64,000 bases of DNA from positions 27,900-91,899 of the forward strand of contig CAYONZ010000007.1 in assembly GCA_964405465.1 (NCBI GenBank), read 5' to 3'. The DNA comes from CAYONZ01 sp964405465. Its GTDB lineage: Bacteria > Bdellovibrionota > Bdellovibrionia > Bdellovibrionales > JAMPXM01. A model generated the notes under the pieces. The model did no database searches. It had not been told where the DNA came from and worked only from the letters and a program-made list of their open reading frames with translations. The position numbers were made by a program, and so were the translations under genes. Positions 1 to 8,588 of this stretch are shown here, one piece after another; position 1 is the stretch's first letter, and every line of letters starts with the position of its first letter.

Positions 1-1499
1 TTTTTGGCACTCGAAGGATACTCGATGGTCGGTGCTTGCGAAAGATCTTTAGGTACCGGGAGATCAAAGCTCGTCGCTCCATTTTTAAAACTTGCTTCAG
101 CAACACGATTGGCACTTTCGATTTCAGGGCGAGACTCGATCGGTCGAAAAACTTCGTCTGATTTTTTTTGCACTTCTGGTGCGCTCGGCATTTGTTTGGC
201 AATCTCGGTCACAACTTCGGCTGGACGCGCACTTGGCGGAGGTCCACTCGCAATATTATGCTCAGTCGGCGCCTCCGAAATACCACTCCCACCCGTCTTC
301 ACTTCGGCCTCAGGAATCGCCGGCCCCTTAGCCACCGTCGCTGCCGCCGCCTCACGATCCTCAGCGAGGGATTGATTGGGCAGCTTAATACTGAATGCAT
401 CAAGGTTTTTGAAACAGCTTTCGGGAGCAGAGAGATTTTTGCACCCTTCCTTGAGACCATCAACTTCACTTTTGAGGGTGTCAAATGACTCAATCTTTGT
501 CATTCTCCCTAAATTGTCGATCGCGCTTTTAATTTCCGAAATCCTTTTTCCGTCTTGAGGATTTTTTTGCTGCTCTTGTTCCAAAGCACCTTGGTATCCG
601 TCTATCAATTTATACAACTCTTCTTTTGGACTCAATTTCTTCGCCGACTCACCTGACAAGCAAGCACTCACCACCTCGCCCACTTTCTTTTCAGCCTCAG
701 CAGTCGGTTTCTGAAAGTCTGAACAAGAGGCATGCAAGATCTCATGCAAACCTACCTGGACATTGAATTGCTGACCACCAGGAAAAGCGTCGGCGTTCAA
801 TGTAATCTCTCCACTCGCTTCATCATAATTTGATTTCTCTTTTACTTTTGGCTGACAGGAAAAACGAGAATCCGCGCCCAAAATCGAGGCACGTAGAAAT
901 TTAACTTCCTTCAATCCAATCTGCTCCTCCAAGCAATATTTAATCTTGGAGTTTTCACTCGTCATACTCGCCAACACCTCGGCCAACTTATCTCCCATTC
1001 CATTGGGCAAATTCTTGCAAGACGAATCAAATTTCTTTTTGTAAAGTTCAACTTCCTCTGCCTTCACTGTTCCATTTAAAAGATCTAAAATTCTTTGATT
1101 TTGCCCAGGTAAAAAACACGCCTCTGGTTCATGATAGAGCTTCCGAACAGGAAAGACCTGATGCTTTGCAAGTGCAAACTTTCTCGATTTCGGTTGGCGC
1201 TGGAAAGTGAGTTCTTCAATTTTTTTCTTATCTTTGCGAGTGATGATCAACCGATCCTGCGAGCCGCGTTTCAATTCAAAGCGTAGGCCTTTCATCTCCA
1301 GAACTTGAGCACTCCAATTTTTTTCACCATACTTGATCTCTTTTGAATCTGTAACGCCACCCTTGGTAACGGACATCAATTCTGATTTGGAGCCCCGTAA
1401 AAAATCAGCCCGATAGGCCGTAGTGCTTAAATCTACCGCATGAGAGGTGTCTAAGAAAATGACAGATAAAATAAACAAAATGTATGTAACGTGCTTCAT
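1..1499 (-). CDS. Secreted protein with HEXXH zinc-protease-like motif (3' end outside window)
   Basis: An open frame of about 499 codons runs leftward from ATG at 1499-1497 and leaves the window without a stop. The first 21 residues form a signal peptide (MKHVTYILFILSVIFLDTSHA). Near residue 252 (bases 746-732) lies HEILHASC, an HEXXH motif typical of zinc metallopeptidases; nearby Cys residues may form disulfides. The last part seen is low-complexity, rich in Pro, Ala, Glu and Ser, like a linker. Export and possible protease activity are inferred from the signal peptide and motif; no family was recognised and the third zinc ligand was not identified. It is divergent from the trypsin-like gene at 1655. 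Confidence 0.75.
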   Translation of the reverse strand, partial: MKHVTYILFILSVIFLDTSHAVDLSTTAYRADFLRGSKSELMSVTKGGVTDSKEIKYGEKNWSAQVLEMKGLRFELKRGSQDRLIITRKDKKKIEELTFQRQPKSRKFALAKHQVFPVRKLYHEPEACFLPGQNQRILDLLNGTVKAEEVELYKKKFDSSCKNLPNGMGDKLAEVLASMTSENSKIKYCLEEQIGLKEVKFLRASILGADSRFSCQPKVKEKSNYDEASGEITLNADAFPGGQQFNVQVGLHEILHASCSDFQKPTAEAEKKVGEVVSACLSGESAKKLSPKEELYKLIDGYQGALEQEQQKNPQDGKRISEIKSAIDNLGRMTKIESFDTLKSEVDGLKEGCKNLSAPESCFKNLDAFSIKLPNQSLAEDREAAAATVAKGPAIPEAEVKTGGSGISEAPTEHNIASGPPPSARPAEVVTEIAKQMPSAPEVQKKSDEVFRPIESRPEIESANRVAEASFKNGATSFDLPVPKDLSQAPTIEYPSSAK

Positions 1500-1570
1500 T
1501 CGCTTCTCTTTTCGGCACAATCTGATTTCATTTTGAGAAAATTGTTAAAAAAGTCTGATACAATAGTCCT

Positions 1571-1598
1571 TTCAGGACTTTAGTCGAATAGGTATAAT
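1571..1598 (+). promoter_or_regulatory. Sigma-70-like promoter for the protease array
   Basis: A perfect -10 TATAAT (1593-1598) follows a weak -35 TTCAGG (1571-1576) with a 16-base spacer. A small inverted repeat AGTCC-TTTCA-GGACT (1565-1579) overlaps the -35. The copy of this leader before the third array member (from about 4390) keeps the downstream leader but has lost the TATAAT. Confidence 0.5.
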
Positions 1599-1654
1599 TA
1601 CGGGGTAAGCCGATAGGAGAGGGTGATATTTGGGGTCATAAACAGGAGAACATC

Positions 1655-2924
1655 GTGAAACCCGCTGTAAATAAATTCATCCCGATCTTCGCACTATTCA
1701 CTCTCACTCTTCTTACGCTGACACCTATGCAAGCCTTCAAGGTCGTTTGTGACAACTGCATGGAAGCCTCTGCTGGATGCACCGACTGCAAAAGAATCAA
1801 AGCTCAAGGGCCAGATCTCAGCTGGAAGATTTCTGTCGAAAATAGAACACCAGCACAATCCGAAGACCGCATCGTAGGCCAAATGCAAACTCCCGAAGAA
1901 CTTGCTGGGTACAAGAGAAAATCTGTTTCAAGACGAGATGACAATCTCGAAAAAGTGTATTCTTGCGAAGACTCCCTCCCGATTGGCTCACCTCTTCGCG
2001 CCACAGGAATCATCGTCATGGCGGAAAACGAAGAGAAGTTTAAGAGTAAAAGATGGAATTTTTCACGTGGTTCTATTCAAATGGTGGGCGAATGCCACGC
2101 TCTCACAGTCGCTCATGATTTAATGGATCATAAAACCTATCAAGACTTAAAACCATTGACATCAAGGTCTAATTTGCACGACGAGCGTCTCGAACTGAAG
2201 AGAAAAGCCATCAACGAGGGACTTAAAAATCAATCAAAAACAGATGCTGCCTATCGAGTTTGCATTAAGAGAAAAAACAATTCGATGAATTTTGATACTG
2301 AACAGTGTGATAGAATTGACAACGTCGTTGCGATGGATTTGAGTCCAGAAACAGATTGGGCAGTCGTTCGTCTAGCCAAATGCCGAGGGGCTGACCCCAC
2401 TGTAGGACACTTTGATTTACCTACGCCAAAAGAGATGTATGAATATTTCATGAAAGACGAGAACATCAGATCAAGTCTCCCATTGGCACTCACAAGCTTC
2501 GCTGGAGACAGGCCCGGTTGCGCTCTCTCTGTTGACACGTGTAGCCCTGGTAAAAAGGAGCTCCGAGACAGAATTACAAACATGCTTTGCAATAACGAAC
2601 CAGGTCAATCCGGTGGCGCACTCAGCCTAGTCTTCGATCAAAATGGTAAGATGGTTTCACACCAAGAAATTCAGCAGTCTCCAGATTCCCCAAATTTCAA
2701 ATTCAAAATCATTGGACTTTCTGAGGGAGCATGGGACAACAAGGACCAGACCATTGAAAACACGAACAGTTCGGATAAGTTTGTCGTTACACAGCCATTC
2801 CAAGATAAAACACTCGATGCAAACAACAATAGGTACGTCGAGTTCCGAAGACCCGACATCTACTTCTTCAATGAGGCAATTGCAAAAGACTATGAAGAAA
2901 ACAAAGCCCAGATCGATGCGAATA
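1655..2924 (+). CDS. Secreted trypsin-like (S1) serine protease, copy 1, cut by gap
   Basis: GTG start at 1655 with AGGAGA at 1643-1648. Residues 1-27 are a signal peptide ending in MQA-F. The catalytic triad of a chymotrypsin-fold protease is visible: His in TVAHDL (about residue 150), Asp in TDWAVVRL (about 232), Ser in PGQSGGAL (about 318). Several paired Cys suggest disulfides, as expected of an exported enzyme. The coding frame enters the 100-N gap at 2925 near its C terminus. The first 320 bases after the signal-peptide start and the last 50 bases before the gap are identical to copy 2, while the middle is diverged. Secreted proteolysis, perhaps of prey or host protein, is inference. 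Confidence 0.85.
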
Positions 2925-3024
2925 NNNNNNNNNNNNNNNNNNNNNNNNNNNNNNNNNNNNNNNNNNNNNNNNNNNNNNNNNNNNNNNNNNNNNNNNNNNN
3001 NNNNNNNNNNNNNNNNNNNNNNNN
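2925..3024. other. Scaffold gap (100 N)
   Basis: Exactly 100 N, a placeholder of unknown true length, falling between two near-identical protease copies. The repeat itself is the likely reason assembly broke here. Frames read across it are meaningless. Confidence 0.98.
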
Positions 3025-4373
3025 TCTTCGCACTATTCACTCTCACTCTTCTTACGCTGACACCTATGCAAGCCTTCAAGGTCGTTTGTGACAACTGCAT
3101 GGAAGCCTCTGCTGGATGCACCGACTGCAAAAGAATCAAAGCTCAAGGGCCAGATCTCAGCTGGAAGATTTCTGTCGAAAATAGAACACCAGCACAATCC
3201 GAAGACCGCATCGTAGGCCAAATGCAAACTCCCGAAGAACTTGCTGGGTACAAGAGAAAATCTGTTTCAAGACGAGATGACAATCTCGAAAAAGTGTATT
3301 CTTGCGAAGACTCCCTCCCGATTGGCTCACCTCTTCGCGCCACTGGGATCATCGTCATGGCGGAAAATGAAGAACAATTTAAGAAAGAAAAATGGAAGTT
3401 CGCACGTGGGTCAATCCAAATGGTGGGCGAATGCCACGCCTTAACGGATGCGCATAACTTAGTCCCCCAAACCGAAATCCCAGATTTAAGTGACCTTTCC
3501 ACCGGATACTCGGCTCACCAAGAAAAGTTAAATAAGAAAAGAAAATTCATCAATGAAGGCCTAGAGAAAAAAATAAAAACAAGTACTAGCTTCCGAGTGT
3601 GTATCAAGAGAATAAATGCCTCGATGAGTTTTGATCTAGATCAGTGTGATAAGGTCGAAAAAGTAGTGACTCTGGATTTTGGCCCGGACTCTGATCTTGC
3701 TTTAGTTCGTCTCTCGAATTGCCGCGGGGCCGACCCGTTAATCGGGCACTTTGATCTCCCTGCGCCGACCGAGATCTACAACTATCTTATGAAAGATCCC
3801 AATTTGAGATCAAAGCTGCCCATTGCGCTTACAGGGTTCGCTGGAGACAGAAGCAGCTGTGCACTTTCTGTAGACACCTGTTCTCCAGGACTGAAACCTC
3901 TTAACGACAGACTAAGCAACATGATGTGCAACAATGTACCGGGCCAGTCTGGTGGTGCAATAAGCTTTGTAGTGGATCGAAGTGGAAACATTGTCTCTAA
4001 AGAAGACATTCTAGGTCAACCAGATTCACCAAATTTTCGATACAAAATTTTAGGGCTCACATTTGGCCTGCGAAAAAGAACAGTCACAAGAGAAGACCAA
4101 AAACATTCAGACAAATTTCTCGTGTCGCAAAGATATTCAGAGCAAACGACAAGCGAGATGGACAATGTATATATGGAGTTCCGTCGAACAGACATCTACA
4201 CCCTTAATGAGGCAATTGCAAAAGACTATGAAGAAAACAAAGCCCAGATCGATGCGAATATCGCTCAAATGAAGAAGCAAGGAGAAGTACAACTTGCTGA
4301 AGAGCTCAAACAACAAAAGGCGAGATCGCGAAACAACTACTCCTCCGCAAACAAACCCAGCGAAGGAATTTAA
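3025..4373 (+). CDS. Secreted trypsin-like (S1) serine protease, copy 2, 5' end in gap
   Basis: Starts inside the signal peptide because the first about 30 bases lie in the gap. Triad: His in TDAHNL, Asp in SDLALVRL, Ser in PGQSGGAI. It is the paralogue of copy 1, identical in the first about 320 bases and in a block near the C terminus (4208-4258), with the catalytic domain in between diverged at many positions. The C-terminal tail, missing from copy 1, is charged and Gln/Lys rich, ending at 4373. The pattern fits tandem duplication followed by local gene conversion. Substrate unknown; the residue before the active His (Asp instead of Val) may alter activity. Confidence 0.85.
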
Positions 4374-4439
4374 GCATACCATCGCGGGGTAAGCCGATAG
4401 GAGAGGGTGATATTTTGGGGTCATAAACAGGAGAACATC

Positions 4440-4577
4440 GTGAAACCCGCTGTAAATAAATTCATCCCGATCTTCGCACTATTCACTCTCACTCTTCTTA
4501 CGCTGACACCTATGCAAGCCTTCAAAGTCGTCTGTGACAACTGCATGGAGGTGCTAAAGGTAAGGACCAACGCTTAG
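4440..4577 (+). pseudogene. 5' stub of a third trypsin-like protease copy
   Basis: The leader from about 4390 and the GTG start at 4440 repeat copy 1 almost exactly (two substitutions in the signal-peptide/mature junction). Similarity stops after the CDNCMEV codons and the frame ends at TAG 4575-4577 after 45 codons. It keeps a full signal peptide and Shine-Dalgarno but no catalytic domain. Most likely a remnant of unequal recombination in the array; a secreted mini-peptide cannot be excluded. Confidence 0.8.
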
Positions 4578-4656
4578 GACCAATTTTTCTGTTAATGCCA
4601 TGGACCAGGAAAATTATCGAGACAAAGTGAATTTCCCAATTCTATACTTTATGAAG

Positions 4657-4676
4657 TTGTAATAGCCTAATTACAA
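4657..4676. promoter_or_regulatory. Palindrome upstream of solute-binding gene
   Basis: TTGTAAT-AGCCTA-ATTACAA is a perfect 7-base inverted repeat with a 6-base centre, 38 bases before the start at 4715. Its size and position suit an operator for a dimeric regulator; no T-run follows, so it is not a terminator. Confidence 0.4.
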
Positions 4677-4714
4677 TTTGTGGGTTCAAAATATACACCT
4701 ATAGGAGCAGCGAA

Positions 4715-6097
4715 TTGAAAGAGTTGAATAACATCAATGCTTATTTTCCTTTTGTTTTCTCTGAAAAGCTCGATCCGCGGAAAATATTTACGGTTGGTGA
4801 CCAAGTATTGACCGAACATCTTTTTGCATTTCACGCGAAGCAATCCATTAAGTCTGGCTTTACTTCATGCTCATCAGACATTCACTTTGATTCATCCAAT
4901 AATTCTGTTGAAATTAGACCCAAAAGAGACCTTCGCCAAGCGAACTCCAAAACCGTTTCTTTTTTAAATGTTTGCGACTCAATCAAAGACAGTTTTGATA
5001 AATCACAGCATGCTCCCTACAAAGACATTCTTAAGAATATTTCATGTGACGAAAATAAAAATCTTATTCAGGTTGAATTTACCCGAATGCCAGTAAATCT
5101 TAGAACTCTTTTGACCCTTCCTGACTTTGCAATATTTAATGGGCAAGATTTGCCGATCGTCACAACAAACGGAGACACCGCAACAGGGCCCTACATGTTG
5201 AAAGAACGTACACCAAATAAAATTACTTTGCAGCGAAACCCATGGTTCCCTAAATCGCTTGCCGCCAACTCAGTAGAAAATGCCGAGATTTTTCGCTACA
5301 ACGCGAACGACACACAAGAGCTGATCAGGTCTATGAATCCGAATTCTCATCACACAGCCTATTTTTTTGGATACAGCATTTCGAAACCTGATCTTCAGTC
5401 TTTGCAAGAAAAAGGCTATGAAACAATGATTTCTCCCAATGAGTGGTTCACCTATATCAAGATAAGACCTGATGCCGACCAAGACCTTACTCTTGAACTC
5501 GAGTCTTCGATAGAAAGATTTAAAACTGGTTTGCAATTTGGCACCTATCTCGGGGTTAAAGCCTATTCTGTTTCTCCAAGTGATCGTGAATATTCATTGC
5601 CACCAGGAAAAGTAGATATAACTTTAATGCCCTCAAGTGGGAGACAGTTTAAAATATCCACGTTGTCAACATGGTCCAAGATCCCATTTTTTGAAAAGAT
5701 TCTCACACATCTCCAAAATGAGTTTCCACAGATGAAAATCGAATTGCTCCCCCCTGAAAAAATTGGAGATCTATTTTCAGGTGTAACTGAAATTGCCCTT
5801 TGCCCGCTGGGAATTTCGCCAACAGATCCACTTGGACATTTTGGCTTTTTGAATGAAAATGTTTTTGGCATATCTGCATTGATTACAAAAAAAGAAATTG
5901 CCAATGCCGCGACAATCTCTGACCCTTCCTTGTTTAACTCAGAGATAAAGGAGTTCGAAAGCAGAGTCCGCAATCGACACCTCATCATACCGATTGCACA
6001 TTTCCCTGGGGTAGTGGCCTATAGAAAAGACTTCTCAATCGACGATAACTTAAGTTTTGGGTGGGGTATCCAGCTATGGAGTCTTCGCATCAATTAG
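4715..6097 (+). CDS. Family-5 solute-binding-like protein without signal peptide
   Basis: 460 residues from TTG 4715, with AGGAG at 4703-4707. The segment TGPYMLKERTPNKITLQRNPWFP (written here only as the family hallmark TGPYxL...L.RN..) near residue 160 matches the conserved core of SBP_bac_5 (oligopeptide/nickel-type) binding proteins and is also found in the gene at 11449. No signal peptide or membrane segment is visible, and the frame is open upstream to 4653 without a better start, so it may act in the cytoplasm, as SBP-5 domains fused to regulators do. No ABC permease or ATPase gene is nearby. Its 3' end overlaps a 45-codon ORF (6076). Binding partner unknown. Confidence 0.65.
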   Translation: MKELNNINAYFPFVFSEKLDPRKIFTVGDQVLTEHLFAFHAKQSIKSGFTSCSSDIHFDSSNNSVEIRPKRDLRQANSKTVSFLNVCDSIKDSFDKSQHAPYKDILKNISCDENKNLIQVEFTRMPVNLRTLLTLPDFAIFNGQDLPIVTTNGDTATGPYMLKERTPNKITLQRNPWFPKSLAANSVENAEIFRYNANDTQELIRSMNPNSHHTAYFFGYSISKPDLQSLQEKGYETMISPNEWFTYIKIRPDADQDLTLELESSIERFKTGLQFGTYLGVKAYSVSPSDREYSLPPGKVDITLMPSSGRQFKISTLSTWSKIPFFEKILTHLQNEFPQMKIELLPPEKIGDLFSGVTEIALCPLGISPTDPLGHFGFLNENVFGISALITKKEIANAATISDPSLFNSEIKEFESRVRNRHLIIPIAHFPGVVAYRKDFSIDDNLSFGWGIQLWSLRIN

Positions 6098-6213
6098 CAA
6101 AAATCACCAAACTATTTTTGAAAAGAAAAGCCGCAAAAATTTCTGTCTGTAGGCTCACAAGTGATGAAGTTTGGTTTAAACACTTTTCACTCGTAGCGAT
6201 AACAGAAGGATAG
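6076..6213 (+). CDS. Candidate 45-residue ORF overlapping the solute-binding gene
   Basis: ATG 6076 lies inside the 3' end of the preceding gene, in another frame, and the TAG at 6211-6213 shares its last base with a GTG that can start the next gene. A G-rich stretch (GGGTGGGG) precedes it at a loose Shine-Dalgarno distance. The product is basic in the first half (KLFLKRKAAK) with one Cys and no signal peptide. Chained overlaps favour a real coupled ORF; composition alone would not prove it. Confidence 0.35.
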   Translation: MESSHQLAKITKLFLKRKAAKISVCRLTSDEVWFKHFSLVAITEG

Positions 6214-6285
6214 TGAGTGTTATGACGGCTCTGATTGATAAGTCTAAATTCAGACTGACTATTTCACCAAAAGAACCCGCAAGAA
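6213..6285 (+). CDS. Start of an unknown gene, lost in gap
   Basis: Begins at GTG 6213 (overlapping the previous TAG) or ATG 6222, and stays open for 21-24 codons (MTALIDKSKFRLTISPKEPA...) until the N run at 6286. The sequence after the gap is the opposite-strand MFS gene, so the body of this gene is missing. Function cannot be assigned. Confidence 0.4.
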
Positions 6286-6385
6286 NNNNNNNNNNNNNNN
6301 NNNNNNNNNNNNNNNNNNNNNNNNNNNNNNNNNNNNNNNNNNNNNNNNNNNNNNNNNNNNNNNNNNNNNNNNNNNNNNNNNNNNN
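6286..6385. other. Scaffold gap (100 N)
   Basis: Exactly 100 N of unknown true length. It removes the rest of the plus-strand gene starting at 6213 and the 3' end of the minus-strand MFS gene. Confidence 0.98.
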
Positions 6386-7176
6386 AGTAAGAACGGAGCG
6401 ATGACAGCACCTAATCCAAATGTAGCAAGAAGCACTGGGACTCTGTAACCTATGCCGTCGCTGAGTCGTGCCATTAATACATTTGTTCCCATAAAGGGGA
6501 TAGCCAGCAACACATCAAAGAAGACCAATTTGCTATGAGAAAAATATATTTTAAATTTGCTAAAAAGACTGCTTTTGGATGCGCGAGATGGTGACGTCTG
6601 ACTTTTAACGAAAAATGAAATGATGATACCATTGATAATGAAGGTGATCGCATCAAATCCCAGAACCCAATAATACGAAAAATATTTTATCGCAAAAAAT
6701 CCCAAGATAGAGCCGACAACACCTGGCCCGTAAGTAACGGCGTTCAGAGTGATCGCTGAGTGAAAGTGACTTTTGTTGTATTGATCACTTAGAACCTTCA
6801 GAAGTACATTCCGACCAGGGCCTCCGACGGAAATGGTAATGAACCGCAGAAACACACAAAGGGCAAAGACTGGAAAATATGCTGCTCCAAGGCTCCACGT
6901 AAACATCAATAGACCAGACAAAACGAAAGCAATAATCTCGGTTAACAATACGACCTTCTTCGCGTCGAATCGGTCTGATATGTCACCAAATATGAAATTC
7001 CCAAGAATCGTTCCGGCACGGGTCAGACTCATTAGAAGGCCTATTTGCCAAATAGCAAACTGCATTTGGGTTAGAATACCTACTGTTGCGCCTGGGAACG
7101 TAAAGGTCCCCAAAGAAGAAATCATGGTCCCCCAGTAGATCCAGGCAATTTGCGAATTTGAACTCATTTTCTTCAT
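6386..7176 (-). CDS. MFS transporter 1 (3' end in gap)
   Basis: ATG at 7176-7174 (MKKMSSNSQ...) is preferred over upstream starts because it overlaps a TGA as ATGA and the protein then aligns from its first membrane helix with the MFS proteins at 8585 and 9844. About 263 residues with eight or so hydrophobic helices are present. The motif-A loop between helices 2 and 3 reads GDISDRFDAKK. The C-terminal helices are lost in the gap. The three transporters are clearly paralogous (short N terminus, then LG-x-(F/I)-x-S-(L/F)-G). They belong to the drug/peptide efflux type of MFS; substrate unknown. Last gene of a minus-strand run after the methyltransferase. Confidence 0.8.
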
Positions 7177-7298
7177 GTAAAATGTCCAACAGTTAAAAAG
7201 ATATCGATGTAGTTTAGAACAATAACAAGCGTCACAACAGTAAGCAATGCAGTCAAAGGAATGAAAACATGGATGAAGCAAACACAGCTATCGTTCCC
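7174..7298 (-). pseudogene. Open membrane-helix tail between methyltransferase and MFS 1
   Basis: Directly after the methyltransferase TGA (7301-7299) the same frame stays open for about 40 codons. It encodes a strongly hydrophobic helix (PLTALLTVVTLVIVL) and ends at a TGA that overlaps the MFS ATG. There is no in-frame ATG; TTG or GTG starts exist. It looks like the tail of a membrane protein left behind by deletion, or a small membrane protein with an unusual start. The last 21 bases before the MFS start belong to a repeat (see 7178). Confidence 0.3.
7178..7198 (-). repeat. 21-bp repeat abutting MFS 1 start, copy A
   Basis: A 21-base sequence (minus strand TTTTAACTGTTGGACATTTT plus A) ends one base before the ATG at 7176. 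An identical copy stands at 11120-11140, also one base before a minus-strand ATGAA. Similarity continues upstream for about eight more bases with two mismatches. TTGGA in it could serve as a weak Shine-Dalgarno. Confidence 0.8.
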
Positions 7299-8195
7299 TC
7301 AGATTTGGAATTTCAAAAGCCTACTATCCGGTTTTTGAAAGACGAGACGAAATCCACTTGCCCAGAATCGAACGTTCCCTTGAGGATTTGTTTGGTTTTT
7401 GAGTTCGGATTTGACGAAAGTTTCAATCTCCTCTTTCGAATGAGTCCCATTCAGTTTTAAATATCGATCTCCAACCATGGACTTAAATTCGGCAAAAGCT
7501 ATCTCTGGGGAATCGAATACTGCGGCTGTTCCACTATAATCTGTTCTTGATTTTAGGATAAACCCAGAGGCCGCAAAGATGTCCACCCAATTAGATGCTG
7601 AAAGTGAATGACTGTTTTCAATGTTAAAAAGACTGTTCCCTGGAAATTTCTCTTTTACTGCAACGTCGATTGAGTTCCAAAAACTTCTAGTGGAATCAGT
7701 ATTCGAGAATGCCAAAACCCCATTTGGGGACATGCTTGCCCAGATCTTTGATGCGACCGATTCGAGATGTTCAACCCAGTGAAGAGAGAAATTGGCGACA
7801 ACAAGGTCGAAAGGACGCCCAAATTGTTCCGAATACAAAACCTCTTCGAGACTTCTCGAAAGGATTTTCGCATCTTGAAATTTTTGACTGAGAGTCCTGT
7901 ACGACTCAATGTTGGGCTCTATAAAAGTAAGCCTGCCTGTATCAATTTTGCAGGATTCGAAAAAGCAATGAGCGGCCTCTCCGGCTCCAGGTCCGATCTC
8001 TACGATATGTTTAGGGTCTGGATGTAATTTAATTGATTCAGAGTATAGTCCAATTCCAATATCCAGACGGTACTTTCTCGCGTCGTCATAATTCACAGTC
8101 AAATGAGTCACGCCATCTTCCTTATTGTTTGAGGGAATAAGTTGTTCGCATTTCTCAACAGTACTAGGTGCAAAGCCAGGATCGTTCATTCCCAT
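7299..8195 (-). CDS. SAM-dependent methyltransferase
   Basis: 298 residues. The class-I SAM-binding signature IVEIGPGAGEAA is at about residue 65, followed by an acidic residue in TFIEPN (motif II) and DLVVANFSLHWVEHL (motif IV/post-II), as in BioC/UbiE-like enzymes. No signal peptide or membrane helix: cytoplasmic. The methylated substrate is not evident; lying between two MFS genes, it may modify the small molecule or peptide they carry, which is inference. It follows the broken gene at 8214 by 18 bases. Confidence 0.8.
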   Translation of the reverse strand: MGMNDPGFAPSTVEKCEQLIPSNNKEDGVTHLTVNYDDARKYRLDIGIGLYSESIKLHPDPKHIVEIGPGAGEAAHCFFESCKIDTGRLTFIEPNIESYRTLSQKFQDAKILSRSLEEVLYSEQFGRPFDLVVANFSLHWVEHLESVASKIWASMSPNGVLAFSNTDSTRSFWNSIDVAVKEKFPGNSLFNIENSHSLSASNWVDIFAASGFILKSRTDYSGTAAVFDSPEIAFAEFKSMVGDRYLKLNGTHSKEEIETFVKSELKNQTNPQGNVRFWASGFRLVFQKPDSRLLKFQI

Positions 8196-8213
8196 GCTAT
8201 TTGCAGCATTGCT

Positions 8214-8588
8214 CTAAAGTGCCAAAACAAGGGAGAGCCAGACGATGGTATCCCTTTTAAGAAACCTAGAAACCAAGGGAATATTCACGCTCTGAACTCC
8301 GGTTAACGATGGCACCTGATCTATATTGAATTCGGTAGTACTCCTTACCCTATCCTCTTTTACCACATTTTTTGTTTGATAAAAAATTGGAAGTTTTTTT
8401 GTATCTCGAGAATTGTTTTTCGGGAAAGTTTTTGTAAATATATATTGTTTGTCTAAAACTTCGACAGGTACTCCATCTGATATTATTGTAGTGGCCCAAA
8501 CCGAGGACTAATTCAAAAACGAAAAATGCGCTCGATAGTCAATCCAAATGGTTGGCGACATCCGCGCTCCGACCGCAGCACACCTCAT
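8214..8588 (-). pseudogene. Gene of unknown function split by an in-frame TAG
   Basis: ATG 8588-8586 overlaps the stop of MFS 2 as ATGA, the usual sign of a coupled gene. The frame runs 26 codons, meets TAG at 8510-8508, then continues open in the same frame for 97 codons to TAG 8216-8214, just before the methyltransferase. The second half ends in a hydrophobic helix after Arg/Lys (RFLKRDTIVWLSLVLAL). The protein would be 124 residues if the stop were read as an amino acid. No family recognised. Most likely a recent nonsense mutation or a base error in the assembly; re-initiation at the GTG codons after about 8363 is possible. Confidence 0.5.

Noticed and set aside
2643..4373. Single long protein spanning gap 1
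   Set aside because: The frame joins two protease copies only because the N run is a multiple that keeps reading; the part before the gap is out of frame with copy 1.
6259..6385. C terminus of MFS 1 read across gap 2
   Set aside because: The true gap length is unknown, so the frame on the left side has no meaning.
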